A stretch of DNA of 64,000 nucleotides from Cohaesibacter intestini (lineage in GTDB: Bacteria > Pseudomonadota > Alphaproteobacteria > Rhizobiales > Cohaesibacteraceae): NCBI RefSeq assembly GCF_003324485.1, contig NZ_QODK01000003.1, positions 682,001 through 746,000 on the forward strand. Reading direction: 5' to 3'. Under the pieces are notes generated by a model that saw only the letters and a list, made by a program, of their open reading frames with translations, was not told where the DNA came from and made no database searches. Position 1 is the stretch's first letter. Each line of letters starts with the position of its first letter. The position numbers and the translations under genes were made by a program. Positions 34,974-44,883 of this stretch are shown piece after piece.

Positions 34974-35181
34974 GGCGCTCCAGGTCTGTCGCTCATTGGT
35001 GCTTCTACAACTGATGCCGCATACCGAAGCCTTGCGAAAAATGCTATTCTGTATAGCGGAAAGACCTTCCATGGCTTTGCATGACGTGAAGCCGATAGCG
35101 CGCTCTCCGCACGCGCTTAAATCCTAGTCTCACGCCCCAAGCATTCGGAAGGAAACAACGCCAACGTGAGGAGATTGGGTT

Positions 35182-37587
35182 ATGAACAAAACAAGAACTC
35201 TTGTGTTGGATTTCAGACATCTCAGACGTGACGATGTCTCCATCGTTGGCGGCAAGAATGCGTCACTTGGTGAAATGATATCGCAACTTGCAGCAGAGGG
35301 CATTGCAGTCCCGTCAGGCTTTGCAACCAGCGCCGATGCCTATTGGTCCTATGTAGAATTCAACAATATTCGCAGCAAGATGGCCAACTGTCTCGATGAA
35401 TGGCAGTCGGGCAAGACCAGCTTGGCTGAGACCGGGCGCGCCGTGCGGGACCTGTTCCTGCGCGGTGACTGGCCTCAGGATGTCGCGCAGTCAATCACGA
35501 CTGCCTATCGAGGGCTGGAACGCGAAGCAGGACAGGATGATCTTTCGGTTGCCGTGCGCTCAAGTGCCACGGCAGAAGATCTGCCAGACGCCAGTTTTGC
35601 TGGCCAACAGGAAACTTTCCTCAATGTTCAGGGGGCCGATGCGGTTCTGCGTGCCTGCCGCCGTTGCTATGCTTCGCTCTTTACCGACCGGGCCCTAAGC
35701 TATCGGCAACTGAATGGCTTTGATCACATGAAGGTTGCGCTCTCCATCGGTGTTCAGCGCATGGTCCGCACCGATCTGGGCAGTTCAGGCGTGATGTTCT
35801 CCATCGATACTGACACCGGCTTTGACAAGGTGGTGCTGATCAATGCCGCATGGGGCCTGGGGGAAAATGTCGTACAGGGCGCCGTTGACCCGGATGAATA
35901 CCAGCTCTTCAAACCTTTCCTTGCAGATGAAAGGGTGACGCCGGTCATTGAGCGCAGAAAGGGTGAGAAGGCCATCAAGATGGTCTTTGGCGACGCCGAG
36001 CATCCAACCCGCAACGTGTCCACTTCGCGCAAGGAACGCGATGCCTATGTCCTTGGTGATGATGACCTGTTGCAGCTTGCCCGCTGGGCGGTTCAGATCG
36101 AGAAGCACTATGGTTGTGCCATGGATATGGAATGGGGCAAGGATGGCCTGACAGGCGAACTGTTCATCCTGCAGGCCCGACCGGAAACCATCCAGTCCCG
36201 CCGCGAAGGCAACAGCATCAAGACCTATAGCCTCAGTGAGCGCGGTGAAGTCCTGTGCAAGGGACTGGCCATTGGGGACGGGGCAGTCACCGGTCGAATA
36301 TGTCTGATCGAAAGCGCCAAGGATATCGATCGCTTTGTCGATGGTTCGATTTTGGTGACCGAAATCACCGACCCGGACTGGACCCCGGTGATGAAACGAG
36401 CCGCTGCCATCATCACCGACCATGGAGGGCGCACATCCCACGCTGCGATCGTCAGTCGCGAGCTTGGGCTGCCTGCCGTCGTCGGGGTGGGCAATGCCAC
36501 CTATCTGCTCCACGATGGGCAGGATGTCACGGTGTCCTGCGCCGAAGGAGACGAAGGCATCGTCTATGCCGGCACTGCCACGATTGAAGCGAGCGAACTC
36601 GACATGTCGAGTCTGCCGGAAACCAAAACCCAGATCATGCTCAATCTGGCCAATCCCGGCACTGCCTTGCGCTGGTGGCGGTTGCCATCTGACGGCATCG
36701 GGCTGGCGCGGATGGAGTTTGTGGTCAGCAACACCATCAAGGTCCATCCAATGGCCTTGGTGAATTTTGACCAACTCAAAAGTGAGGAAGAACGGGTCCG
36801 GATCGAAACGCTGACAGCGGATTATACCGACAAGAAAGACTATTTCGTCGACAATCTCGCCCGCGGCCTTGCCCGTCTGTGTGCGGTGGCGCATCCCAAA
36901 CCGATTATCATCCGGATGAGTGACTTCAAATCCAATGAATATGCTGGTCTGCTCGGCGGGCGCCAGTTCGAACTGGACGAAGAAAATCCGATGATCGGCT
37001 TCCGTGGTGCCAGCCGCTACTATTCCCCACGCTATCGGCAGGGCTTTGAACTGGAATGCCAAGCCATCAAGCGCCTGCGGGACGAGCTCGGCTTCACCAA
37101 TGCCGTGGTGATGATTCCCTTCTGCCGCACGGTTGAGGAGGCAATCAAGGTGCTCGGCGTTATGGCTGACAACGGCCTCAAACGCGGTGACAAGGGACTG
37201 GAAGTCTATGTCATGTGCGAAATTCCAAGCAACGTCATCCTTGCGGCTGACTATGCCGATCATTTCGACGGCTTCTCCATTGGATCGAATGACTTGACCC
37301 AGTTGACCCTTGGTGTTGATCGGGATTCAGAGTTGCTCTCGGGCCTGTTTGACGAACAGAATGCGGCGGTCAAGTGGATGATCCGCCATGTCATTGAAGA
37401 GGCACGTGAAAAAGGATGCAAGGTTGGTCTTTGTGGTCAAGCACCAAGTGATCATCCTGAATTTGCCGACTTCCTGGTTGAATGCGGCATATCCTCGATT
37501 TCGGTCACGCCAGACAGCTTCCTCGCGGTCAAACTGCAAGTGGCGCAAAGTGAGCAGAAGGGACAGGAATCCCTAGGCGCAGCATAA
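35182..37587 (+). CDS. ppsA: Phosphoenolpyruvate synthase
   Basis: 801 aa, the usual length for PpsA (pyruvate, water dikinase), which makes PEP from pyruvate and ATP for gluconeogenesis. N-terminal ATP-binding domain (VGGKNASLGEM at about 14-24), central phospho-His domain with His420 in HGGRTSHAAIVSRELG (His421 in E. coli), and C-terminal TIM barrel with GSNDLTQLTLGVDRD. Stands alone in its own unit. Confidence 0.95.
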   Translation: MNKTRTLVLDFRHLRRDDVSIVGGKNASLGEMISQLAAEGIAVPSGFATSADAYWSYVEFNNIRSKMANCLDEWQSGKTSLAETGRAVRDLFLRGDWPQDVAQSITTAYRGLEREAGQDDLSVAVRSSATAEDLPDASFAGQQETFLNVQGADAVLRACRRCYASLFTDRALSYRQLNGFDHMKVALSIGVQRMVRTDLGSSGVMFSIDTDTGFDKVVLINAAWGLGENVVQGAVDPDEYQLFKPFLADERVTPVIERRKGEKAIKMVFGDAEHPTRNVSTSRKERDAYVLGDDDLLQLARWAVQIEKHYGCAMDMEWGKDGLTGELFILQARPETIQSRREGNSIKTYSLSERGEVLCKGLAIGDGAVTGRICLIESAKDIDRFVDGSILVTEITDPDWTPVMKRAAAIITDHGGRTSHAAIVSRELGLPAVVGVGNATYLLHDGQDVTVSCAEGDEGIVYAGTATIEASELDMSSLPETKTQIMLNLANPGTALRWWRLPSDGIGLARMEFVVSNTIKVHPMALVNFDQLKSEEERVRIETLTADYTDKKDYFVDNLARGLARLCAVAHPKPIIIRMSDFKSNEYAGLLGGRQFELDEENPMIGFRGASRYYSPRYRQGFELECQAIKRLRDELGFTNAVVMIPFCRTVEEAIKVLGVMADNGLKRGDKGLEVYVMCEIPSNVILAADYADHFDGFSIGSNDLTQLTLGVDRDSELLSGLFDEQNAAVKWMIRHVIEEAREKGCKVGLCGQAPSDHPEFADFLVECGISSISVTPDSFLAVKLQVAQSEQKGQESLGAA

Positions 37588-37649
37588 CGATGCGTTGTAC
37601 GCACAGGAAAACCCGGAGCGGGCAGATCGCTGACAATGTAAGGGAGAAG

Positions 37650-37723
37650 TGGCTGGGGATCCTGGACTCGAACCAGGACCGACGGAGTCAGAGTCCGCTG
37701 TTCTACCATTAAACTAATCCCCA
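37650..37723 (-). tRNA. tRNA-Gln (anticodon CTG)
   Basis: Minus-strand cloverleaf. Acceptor TGGGGAT pairs with ATCCCCA; discriminator G and encoded CCA follow. Anticodon loop CTCTGAC gives CTG, which reads CAG. The T arm contains GGTTCGAGTCC. Lies between ppsA and the Ppx/GppA gene; nothing else is seen in 37588-38123 apart from the upstream region of the next gene. Confidence 0.95.
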
Positions 37724-38123
37724 GCAGGGATGCGAAGCAGTTGCTCGCTCGGTAGTGACGGTTGGAATAATGACTTTGCTTTTGACAGTCAAGCTTCAAG
37801 TCCGAACAAAATTGTTTGGGTGGGGATAAAGACTGCGCCACTCTTCCGATGACATCCGTTTGACATCTTGGCTGCGGTGAAGTCTTTATCTTTCAATGGC
37901 AGATGCCCCTTGATCAGCGTTTTTTGTCCGCCTTGCGGACGCAATGATCGTGCGTGCATGGATGGTTAAACATGCAGGAAAAATGCGCTTTCCAGTGTCC
38001 GAGAGGCAATCGCTTCTTGCCCTTTGGGTGAGGGCTGATAGAGTGGTCTGTGACAAACTGATTGAATCGAATGCTGCGCGCCATGCCTTGTCCTCATGAT
38101 TGCAGCGCAGCGGGAGACACACA

Positions 38124-40085
38124 TTGGCACAAGACGCTGAGGGCACCCAAAAGGGTGGCCGCTCAGCTGTTGGACCTGATCGCGGGCTTTCCAACGCCTC
38201 CAATGCCGCTTATGCGGGCAATGGTCGAGCGGGAAAGTCAGATCGCGATGTGCCTTTACATGACAAGAGTGGCGAGAAGTCTGCCGCTGGAAATGACGCC
38301 AGAAATGCGTCCACTGTCATGTCACAGGAGCATTCTGCCACATCCGGTGTGACATCCGGGGCGGAAGACACAAAGGGCCAGCAGTCCGGGCGAAAAAGAC
38401 GTCGCTCCCGTCCCAGACGGAAGAAGGGGGGACAACCTCCTCATGCGGGCAATGGGACACATGCGTCCAATCCAGGCTCAGGGCCTGATACCAACCCAGA
38501 CTCAAAGTCTGCTGATCGCAAGCCAAATGACGCTGTGCGAGCGTCTACTGATGGAAAAACACCATCAGACGCACGGGGCATCGGGCAAGAGGCTGGACGC
38601 TCGGCGGATCAGGGGAGCCAAAAAAAGCGCTCCCGCCGCAAGTCGCGCAACCGCGATGGCAATCGGCCCAATCAAACCGCGCAGGAGCCCGCGTCGCAAT
38701 CAAGAGACAGCGGTCAGCGAGACAACCAGCAGCGTGATGCAAAACGAAGCGAGACAAAGCAGGGCGAGGCCCGCAAGGGTGCAGACCAGAGCGGCCGTGG
38801 CAAGGGACAGTCGAGCAATGGTGCGCCGGCCAATGCACACCGTCATCGCAACGATCAGCCCCGACACGGACGCCCGCACGGCCACCCGTCGCAGGCCCGT
38901 GACGCATCCCGTCAGGCCTATGCCGCCCTTGATCTTGGCACCAACAATTGCCGTCTGCTGGTGGCCGAGCCACACGGTCAGAGCTTTCGCGTCGTCGACG
39001 CCTTCTCGCGCATCGTTCGTCTGGGCGAAGGTTTGTCACAAACGGGGCGCCTGAGTGAAGACGCGCAGGATCGCGCCATTTCGGCCCTTAAGGTTTGCCA
39101 GTCAAAGCTCAATTACCGGGCAGTCAAACGGTTTCGCCTGATCGCCACGGAAGCCTGCCGCCGTGCCACAAACGGTGGCGCATTCCTCCATCGGGTCTAT
39201 CGTGAAACGGGCCTGAAGCTTGAAATCGTCAATCGTGAAACCGAGGCACGATTGGCTGTGTCAGGCTGTGCTTCGCTGGTGCATCCTGAGGCCGATGGGG
39301 TTGTGCTGTTCGATATTGGTGGTGGGTCGTCCGAAATTGTCTGGCTGGATCTCGATCCCGTTACTGATGAAGGCCTGCCCCTGCCGGGGGAAAAGCGCAA
39401 TCGTCAGACACGCCGCGCCTTGCGCCACATGTCCGAACGCATTCGCTGCTGGACCTCCCTGCAAGTTGGCGTGGTCACCCTGTCTGAAAAGCATGGGGGC
39501 CACGTGGTGGATCGCGAGCAGTTCGAGGCGATGGTCAGCGAAGTACGCGACATGCTGCATGACTTCGAAGAGCGCGAAGCCCTGACTGAAGCCATCAAGA
39601 CCAAGCATATCCATATGCTCGGCACATCGGGTACAGTGACGACGTTGGCCGGTGTCCATTTGGGCCTCGAGCGCTATGATCGACGTCTGGTGGATGGCGC
39701 CTGGCTGAATGCGACCGAACTCAGGGCGATGATTGCGCGCATTCTGGATATGGACTTCGAAGAGCGCACCAACAATCCATGCATTGGTCAGGATCGCGCC
39801 GATCTGGTGCTGGCAGGCTGCGCAATCCTTGAAGCCTTTCACCGTGAGTGGCCTTGTACGCAGCTTCGTGTGGCCGATAGGGGCTTGCGGGAAGGCATCC
39901 TGATGGAAATGATGATCGATGATGGCGTCTGGAATCCACGCCAGCCGACCAAGCCGGGGGAGCCGTCCAAAAAGCCGGGCAGCAAGAAACGTCGCTCCCG
40001 TCGCCGGGGTGGACGTGGGCAACGCGGCGCTCAAGGCACCGGTCAGGCGGCTGGTGCGGCCGGCAAACCGGACCAGAATGCTTGA
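38124..40085 (+). CDS. Ppx/GppA family phosphatase with long disordered N-terminus
   Basis: 653 aa from a TTG at 38124 (GGGAG upstream); the exact start is uncertain. Residues up to about 265 are low complexity, rich in Arg, Lys, Ser, Gly, Asn and Gln, and look disordered (several KKRSRRKSRN-like clusters). The Ppx/GppA catalytic part follows: LDLGTNNCRLLVA and FDIGGGSSEIVW are the two phosphate motifs of the actin-like fold. It hydrolyses polyphosphate or pppGpp. The C-terminus is again basic (KKRRSRRRGGRG). It is followed by rlmE, a pairing common in alphaproteobacteria. Confidence 0.85.
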   Translation: MAQDAEGTQKGGRSAVGPDRGLSNASNAAYAGNGRAGKSDRDVPLHDKSGEKSAAGNDARNASTVMSQEHSATSGVTSGAEDTKGQQSGRKRRRSRPRRKKGGQPPHAGNGTHASNPGSGPDTNPDSKSADRKPNDAVRASTDGKTPSDARGIGQEAGRSADQGSQKKRSRRKSRNRDGNRPNQTAQEPASQSRDSGQRDNQQRDAKRSETKQGEARKGADQSGRGKGQSSNGAPANAHRHRNDQPRHGRPHGHPSQARDASRQAYAALDLGTNNCRLLVAEPHGQSFRVVDAFSRIVRLGEGLSQTGRLSEDAQDRAISALKVCQSKLNYRAVKRFRLIATEACRRATNGGAFLHRVYRETGLKLEIVNRETEARLAVSGCASLVHPEADGVVLFDIGGGSSEIVWLDLDPVTDEGLPLPGEKRNRQTRRALRHMSERIRCWTSLQVGVVTLSEKHGGHVVDREQFEAMVSEVRDMLHDFEEREALTEAIKTKHIHMLGTSGTVTTLAGVHLGLERYDRRLVDGAWLNATELRAMIARILDMDFEERTNNPCIGQDRADLVLAGCAILEAFHREWPCTQLRVADRGLREGILMEMMIDDGVWNPRQPTKPGEPSKKPGSKKRRSRRRGGRGQRGAQGTGQAAGAAGKPDQNA

Positions 40086-40184
40086 ATGGCTCCGTGTCAG
40101 AGAGCATATAGATCAGACAGCATTGGCCCGGATCACCGGGCCAGATAGAACGAACCAAACAGAAAAACAGTCGGAGCAAACGGA

Positions 40185-40907
40185 ATGGCGAAGAAAACCG
40201 GAGGCGGAGAAGGACGGGGCAGCCGCGGCCTTCGCGTCGAAAAGGTCCGGGTGAAAACCGCTCGGGGCCGCAGAAGCTCATCAACCCGTTGGTTGCAGCG
40301 TCAGCTGAACGACCCCTATGTGCAACGCGCCAAGCAGGAAGGCTTTCGGTCCCGTTCAACCTTCAAGCTAATCGAGATGGATGATCGCTTCCAGTTTCTC
40401 AAGCCGGGCATGCGGGTGGTTGATCTGGGCTGCGCTCCCGGTGGCTGGTGTGACATCGCTGCGCGCCGTGTAAACTCCACCAGCGACAACCCGCTTGTGG
40501 TTGGCATTGACTATCTCGGTATGGATCCTCTACCCGGCGTGACGGTTTTGCTCAAGGACTTTCTCGATGATGACGCCCCGGACATGCTGATGGAAGCGTT
40601 GGGTGGTCAACCGCCTGATATTGTCCTGTCAGATATGGCAGCGCCGACCACCGGCCATAAACAGACCGACCATTTGCGTACCGTGCATCTGTTTGAAGTG
40701 GCAGCCCAGTTCGCCAAGGAGAATTTGCGTCCCGGCGGCGTCTTCCTCTCCAAGGTCTTCAAAGGCGGGACCGAGAATGACATGCTGGCTGAATTGAAGC
40801 GTGACTATCAATCGATCACCCATATCAAGCCCCCGGCAAGCCGCAAGGAAAGCCCGGAAATGTATGTGTTTGCCAAAGGGTTTCGGGGTCGAACGGACGA
40901 GGCGTGA
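40185..40907 (+). CDS. rlmE: 23S rRNA (uridine-2'-O)-methyltransferase
   Basis: 240 aa FtsJ/RlmE, which methylates U2552 of 23S rRNA. SAM motif [11 protein letters not shown]; catalytic K-D-K-E set in [26 protein letters not shown] and [11 protein letters not shown] basic N-terminal extension of about 30 residues is present. Lies 99 bp after the Ppx/GppA gene, likely same transcript. Confidence 0.93.
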   Translation: MAKKTGGGEGRGSRGLRVEKVRVKTARGRRSSSTRWLQRQLNDPYVQRAKQEGFRSRSTFKLIEMDDRFQFLKPGMRVVDLGCAPGGWCDIAARRVNSTSDNPLVVGIDYLGMDPLPGVTVLLKDFLDDDAPDMLMEALGGQPPDIVLSDMAAPTTGHKQTDHLRTVHLFEVAAQFAKENLRPGGVFLSKVFKGGTENDMLAELKRDYQSITHIKPPASRKESPEMYVFAKGFRGRTDEA

Positions 40908-41000
40908 TTTTTTCAGGAAAATCGCTCTCGCAATGATCCAGCTCCTGACTTCATGCGTAAATGCTATGTCAGTTGATCAAGACACAACAAACTGTATTTG

Positions 41001-41060
41001 ACCGCTCTTTGATCGCCACGCCTTACTTTCGTTTGGCGGACGTATCAAAGAGCGGTTTCT
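41001..41060 (+). terminator. Long two-part hairpin after rlmE
   Basis: ACCGCTCTTTGAT (41001-41013) pairs with ATCAAAGAGCGGT (41044-41056), and inside it CGCCA (41014-41018) pairs with TGGCG (41034-41038). The end is TTTCTTTT, so it can act as the rlmE terminator. The rest of 40908-41254 shows no gene and presumably holds the hemH promoter. Confidence 0.75.
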
Positions 41061-41254
41061 TTTGGTTGTCGTTGCCTTGACGATGGCTGACATGGGCTTT
41101 GAACCATTGCCGCAATTTCATGTATGTCGACGGAAGTCTTTGATGCATCAGGCCTTCAAGGCTGCTAAGACTGGACGAGCAAGATAGTTGCGGCCATGCG
41201 CAAGGACCACCAACGCAAACCGCAATTAAGACCAATTTGGACGAGGACCGCGCA

Positions 41255-42289
41255 ATGATGACCCATTGGCCTGATAATCATCCACCTGTTGCCTATGGCA
41301 AAATCGGCATTCTGCTTGTCAATCTGGGCACCCCTGACGGAACAGACTATTGGTCCATGCGGCGCTATCTGAAGGAATTTCTGTCCGACCAGCGGGTGAT
41401 TGAAGAACCAAAATGGAAATGGTGGCCGATCCTCAATGGCATCATCTTGCAAACCAGACCGCAAAAGTCTGGCAAGGCCTATGAGGAAATCTGGAACCAC
41501 GAGGCCAATGAAGGCCCGTTGTTGACCATCACCCGGGGTCAGAGCGACAAACTGCGCGAACGTCTGTCCAGACACAGTTTTGCCCGTGATGTCGAGGTGG
41601 ATTTTGCCATGCGCTATGGCAATCCATCGATCAAGTCGCGCATCCATGCGCTGCAGGAAAAGGGGTGCGAGCGCCTTCTGGTCCTGCCGCTCTATCCGCA
41701 ATATGCGGCAGCGACGACGGCCACCGTCAATGATGCGGTCTTTGATGTCTTGAAAGACATGCGCTGGCAGCCTGCCTTGCGCACCTTGCCGCCTTATTAT
41801 GACACGCCCGCCTATATTGATGCGCTGGCCACCTCAATGAAGAAGACCATTGAGGGGCTCGATTTCGAGCCAGAGCTGATCCTTGCCTCCTATCACGGCA
41901 TTCCCAAACGCTATTTCGACAATGGCGACCCATACCATTGCCACTGCATGAAGACGACCCGCTTGGTGCGCGAGAAGCTTGGCTGGGATAAGGATTATCT
42001 GCAAACCACCTTCCAGTCGCTGTTTGGTCCGGAAGAATGGATCCGTCCCTATACCGACGAAACCGTCACCAAATTGGCGGAAAGTGGCGTCAAGCGGTTG
42101 GCCATCGTCAATCCGGGCTTCTCGGCCGATTGCCTTGAGACGCTTGAAGAAATTGATGGCGAAAACCGGGAGATCTTCATGGAGCATGGCGGCGAGCAAT
42201 TTGCCCATATTCCATGCCTCAATGATAGCGACGAAGGCATGGACATGCTTGAAAGCCTGACATTGGCCGAGCTGCAAGGCTGGGTCTAA
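41255..42289 (+). CDS. hemH: Ferrochelatase
   Basis: 344 aa. Inserts Fe(II) into protoporphyrin IX, the last step of haem synthesis. Family start GILLVNLGTPDGTDYWSMRR; active-site His214 in ASYHGIPKRY; acidic metal path in FSADCLETLEEI. ATG 41255 has GAGG upstream; the frame opens at a TTG-type codon at 41237. Single gene unit. Confidence 0.94.
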   Translation: MMTHWPDNHPPVAYGKIGILLVNLGTPDGTDYWSMRRYLKEFLSDQRVIEEPKWKWWPILNGIILQTRPQKSGKAYEEIWNHEANEGPLLTITRGQSDKLRERLSRHSFARDVEVDFAMRYGNPSIKSRIHALQEKGCERLLVLPLYPQYAAATTATVNDAVFDVLKDMRWQPALRTLPPYYDTPAYIDALATSMKKTIEGLDFEPELILASYHGIPKRYFDNGDPYHCHCMKTTRLVREKLGWDKDYLQTTFQSLFGPEEWIRPYTDETVTKLAESGVKRLAIVNPGFSADCLETLEEIDGENREIFMEHGGEQFAHIPCLNDSDEGMDMLESLTLAELQGWV

Positions 42290-42315
42290 ACGGCGTATCT
42301 CGCATTGTGAAAGGA

Positions 42316-42344
42316 AAAGGCTGGCCAGCGATGGCTCAGCCTTT
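42316..42344. terminator. Terminator between hemH and adenine deaminase gene
   Basis: AAAGGCTG (42316-42323) pairs with CAGCCTTT (42337-42344), with an inner stem GCCA/TGGC around GCGA. The stem covers the last codons of the convergent deaminase gene. Confidence 0.75.
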
Positions 42345-43361
42345 CTTCACATCTTCAACCACCGCATCAATCGCATCCAGATGCGCCTGCTTGGCACTGT
42401 CAGAAATGAAGCTTGCCTTGAAGCTGTTTTTTGCCAGCGTGATGATGTCCTGTTCGTTGAGGTCGAGTGCTTGATGGACGGCGCGGTAATTGTCATTGAG
42501 ATAGCCGCCAAAATAGCTCGGATCATCGGAATTGACCGTCACCAGCAGGCCCGCATCCATCGCTTTCTTCACCGGACTGTCGCCAATCGTCGGAATGCCT
42601 TTGAGGCGCAGGTTGGATAAGGGGCACATGGTCAGAGGCGTTTGTTGTTTTGCAAGTCGTTTTATCAGCGCTGGGTCATCAAGCGCCCGGTTGCCATGAT
42701 CCACCCGTTCGATCTTCAGCAGATCCAGCCCCTCGCGTACATTCTCGGCTGTGCCTTCCTCGCCCACATGCGCGACCGGCGTGAAACCTTCCTTGCGGGC
42801 GGCCGCAAACACGCGCTCAAACAAAGGCGGCGGGAAACCTTTTTCCGAGCTGTCGAGGCCGACCGCGAAAATATGCTCCTTGTGTTTGCAGGCGCAATCA
42901 AGCGCATCAAAGGCTTGTTCTTCGGGCAAATGGCGCAAGAAACACATGATCAGCTTGGAGGTGATCTTCAGCTCTTTTTCTGCCCGCTCGAGCGCTGAGA
43001 CAATCCCGCCCAAGACCGTCTCGAATGCAATCCCGCGATCCGTATGAGCCTGAGGATCAAAGAACATTTCCACATGAGTCAGACCATCCGCATGGACCTT
43101 GAGCAAATAGGCCCAGGTCAGATCATGAAAATCCTGCTCGGTCTGCAACACGCTCATGCCCAGATAATAGAGATCGAGAAAATCCTGCAAACAGTCAAAC
43201 TCATAGGCCTTGGCGACATCTTCGACGCTCTCATAAGGCAGGGTGACCTTGTTGCGCTTGGCCAGTGCCAGCATCAAGTCTGGTTCCAAAGTGCCCTCGA
43301 TATGAAGGTGCAACTCTGCCTTTGGCAGGCGATCAATCAGGGCATTGGCAAAATCGGTCAT
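42336..43361 (-). CDS. Adenine deaminase (adenosine deaminase superfamily)
   Basis: 341 aa. Zn-dependent purine deaminase: HLH motif at His18/His20, HVGEEG and NSDDPSYFGGY near the C-terminus. The signatures MFFDPQAHTDRG, GLDSSEKG and YFGGY are those of the adenine deaminase branch rather than adenosine deaminase, so conversion of adenine to hypoxanthine is likely. ATG 43361 is chosen because the preceding 30 codons of open frame are not conserved. Purine salvage. Confidence 0.85.
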   Translation of the reverse strand: MTDFANALIDRLPKAELHLHIEGTLEPDLMLALAKRNKVTLPYESVEDVAKAYEFDCLQDFLDLYYLGMSVLQTEQDFHDLTWAYLLKVHADGLTHVEMFFDPQAHTDRGIAFETVLGGIVSALERAEKELKITSKLIMCFLRHLPEEQAFDALDCACKHKEHIFAVGLDSSEKGFPPPLFERVFAAARKEGFTPVAHVGEEGTAENVREGLDLLKIERVDHGNRALDDPALIKRLAKQQTPLTMCPLSNLRLKGIPTIGDSPVKKAMDAGLLVTVNSDDPSYFGGYLNDNYRAVHQALDLNEQDIITLAKNSFKASFISDSAKQAHLDAIDAVVEDVKKG

Positions 43362-43527
43362 GTTTGGCGCTCGCGGTTGATTATGGAAAGGTCGATGATA
43401 GGCACATGCCGGCTTTTGGCAATAGGGTGCGGCACAAAAAGGCAAGGGCACCAGCCAGGAACCTTATCCTCCTGTTCGGGGCAGCTCCGATACTGGGAGG
43501 CAATGTCAACCAACGGAAATTGGAGCC

Positions 43528-44610
43528 ATGGAACAATCACCTATCCTTTCTTTGCCTTACATTGCCGGTTCGCAGGATCAAAAGCACATCACGCACAATG
43601 AAGCTTTGCAGAAGCTCGATGTTCTGACCCAGCTGACCGTCTCGAATGCTAGCCTGACGACACCACCCACCGACCCAACGGAAGGCGATCGCTATATTGT
43701 CGCTCCGTCGGCAACCGGCGTCTGGTCCGGAAGAAGCGGCCAGATTGCAGCCTTTCAGAATGGCGCATGGGCTTATTACGACCCTCAGGAAGGCTGGCGC
43801 GTCTGGAATTGCGACGAAGGCCGACTGCTTGGCTGGACCGGCTCCGACTGGACACCCGTCGGCGGCAATCCGGAGGAAATCCAGAATGCCAACCATGTCG
43901 GTGTCAATGCTACTGCCGATGACACCAACCGATTGTCCGTAGCCTCTGCCGCCAGTCTGTTCACCCACGAGGGGGCAGGTCACCAGATCAAGGTGAACAA
44001 GAATGCTGCGGGCGATACAGCTTCTTTGCTGTTCCAGACCAATTGGTCCGGCCGGGCTGAAATGGGACTGAATGGATCAGACAATTGGTCCATGAAAGTC
44101 AGCGCCGATGGCGTCACATGGGCCGAGCCTTTGAAGCTCGACAAAGACAATGGCCGGGTGGTGATTTCCAACTCCAACCCAACCGCCCGGCTGATCTTCT
44201 CAACCGCCGTCCAATATGCCATCAGCGCCGCATCCCGGTTTGATTTCGATGCCGTTGCATGGAATGCAGGCAATCCTGTCGGATATGGGCCGCAAACCAC
44301 CGGGGTCAATCAGGGCGGCTATATCTGCCCTTATGATGGTCTCTATCTGATCAATATCGCTGTGCAGACCGGCGGTGGCTCGATTCCTTTTCGCACCGAG
44401 TTGCTGAAGAACACCGCTTTGTTGCGGCGGATGTTCTTGGGCAATGATGCAACGACAGCCGGTTACGGCACCTTCACCCCATGCGAAACGGTGCTGGCCT
44501 TTTGTGCAGCGGGGGACGTGATCTCGATGCAGGTGGACAGCCGTGACAGCGGCGCGGTGATCTGGTCAGCGGGGAGCTATCTTGAAATCGCTTATTTGGG
44601 GGATGCGTAA
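43528..44610 (+). CDS. DUF2793 phage-tail-like protein with C1q-like C-terminus
   Basis: 360 aa. The N-terminal 100 residues (LPYIAGSQDQKHITHNEAL, then TEGDRYIVAPSATGVWSG) are the DUF2793 domain found in alphaproteobacterial phage tails and gene transfer agent-like clusters. The C-terminal about 140 residues (FDFDAVAWNAG, YDGLYLINIAVQTGG) read as a C1q/TNF-like jelly roll, usual in receptor-binding tail tips. No signal peptide. No other phage genes sit next to it except the following 60-residue frame. GGAGCC precedes the ATG. Confidence 0.8.
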   Translation: MEQSPILSLPYIAGSQDQKHITHNEALQKLDVLTQLTVSNASLTTPPTDPTEGDRYIVAPSATGVWSGRSGQIAAFQNGAWAYYDPQEGWRVWNCDEGRLLGWTGSDWTPVGGNPEEIQNANHVGVNATADDTNRLSVASAASLFTHEGAGHQIKVNKNAAGDTASLLFQTNWSGRAEMGLNGSDNWSMKVSADGVTWAEPLKLDKDNGRVVISNSNPTARLIFSTAVQYAISAASRFDFDAVAWNAGNPVGYGPQTTGVNQGGYICPYDGLYLINIAVQTGGGSIPFRTELLKNTALLRRMFLGNDATTAGYGTFTPCETVLAFCAAGDVISMQVDSRDSGAVIWSAGSYLEIAYLGDA

Positions 44611-44793
44611 ATGATCACGGAAGACACACAGCTTGCAGAATTGAAAGTGTACCAAGCAATTCTGGCCCTGCGGCCTGATGCGCATTTCACATTGAAGGGT
44701 GAGCCAACGACCGAAGCTGACTATCTCACTGCCATCATCTGGCGCGATGATGACGCGCCGCCAAGTTGGGCAGAGATTGCGCCTCTGCTCTAA
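44611..44793 (+). CDS. Small phage-like protein, 60 aa (XkdW-like)
   Basis: Starts at the base after the DUF2793 gene stop. The sequence has a C-terminal WRDDDAPPSWAEIAPLL and a middle LRPDAHFTLKGE, similar in style to small XkdW-type proteins that follow tail fibre genes. Similarity is by eye only. It probably forms a pair with the DUF2793 gene. Confidence 0.6.
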   Translation: MITEDTQLAELKVYQAILALRPDAHFTLKGEPTTEADYLTAIIWRDDDAPPSWAEIAPLL

Positions 44794-44818
44794 AGTCTGG
44801 CTGATCTGGAACAAAGAA

Positions 44819-44855
44819 AAGGCTCTCCGGCAGTTTGTCTCATTCGGGGAGCCTT
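44819..44855 (-). terminator. Terminator of the LOG gene
   Basis: AAGGCTCTCCG (44819-44829) pairs with CGGGGAGCCTT (44845-44855), one G-T pair included. On the minus strand it is followed by TTCTTTG, so it serves the gene ending at 44884. Confidence 0.75.
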
Positions 44856-44883
44856 CATGCACTGCTGGCCAATTCAGGCGAAC

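Noticed and set aside
35785-37263. 492-codon antisense frame opposite ppsA
   Set aside because: Arises from the G/C-rich codon pattern of ppsA; no domain.
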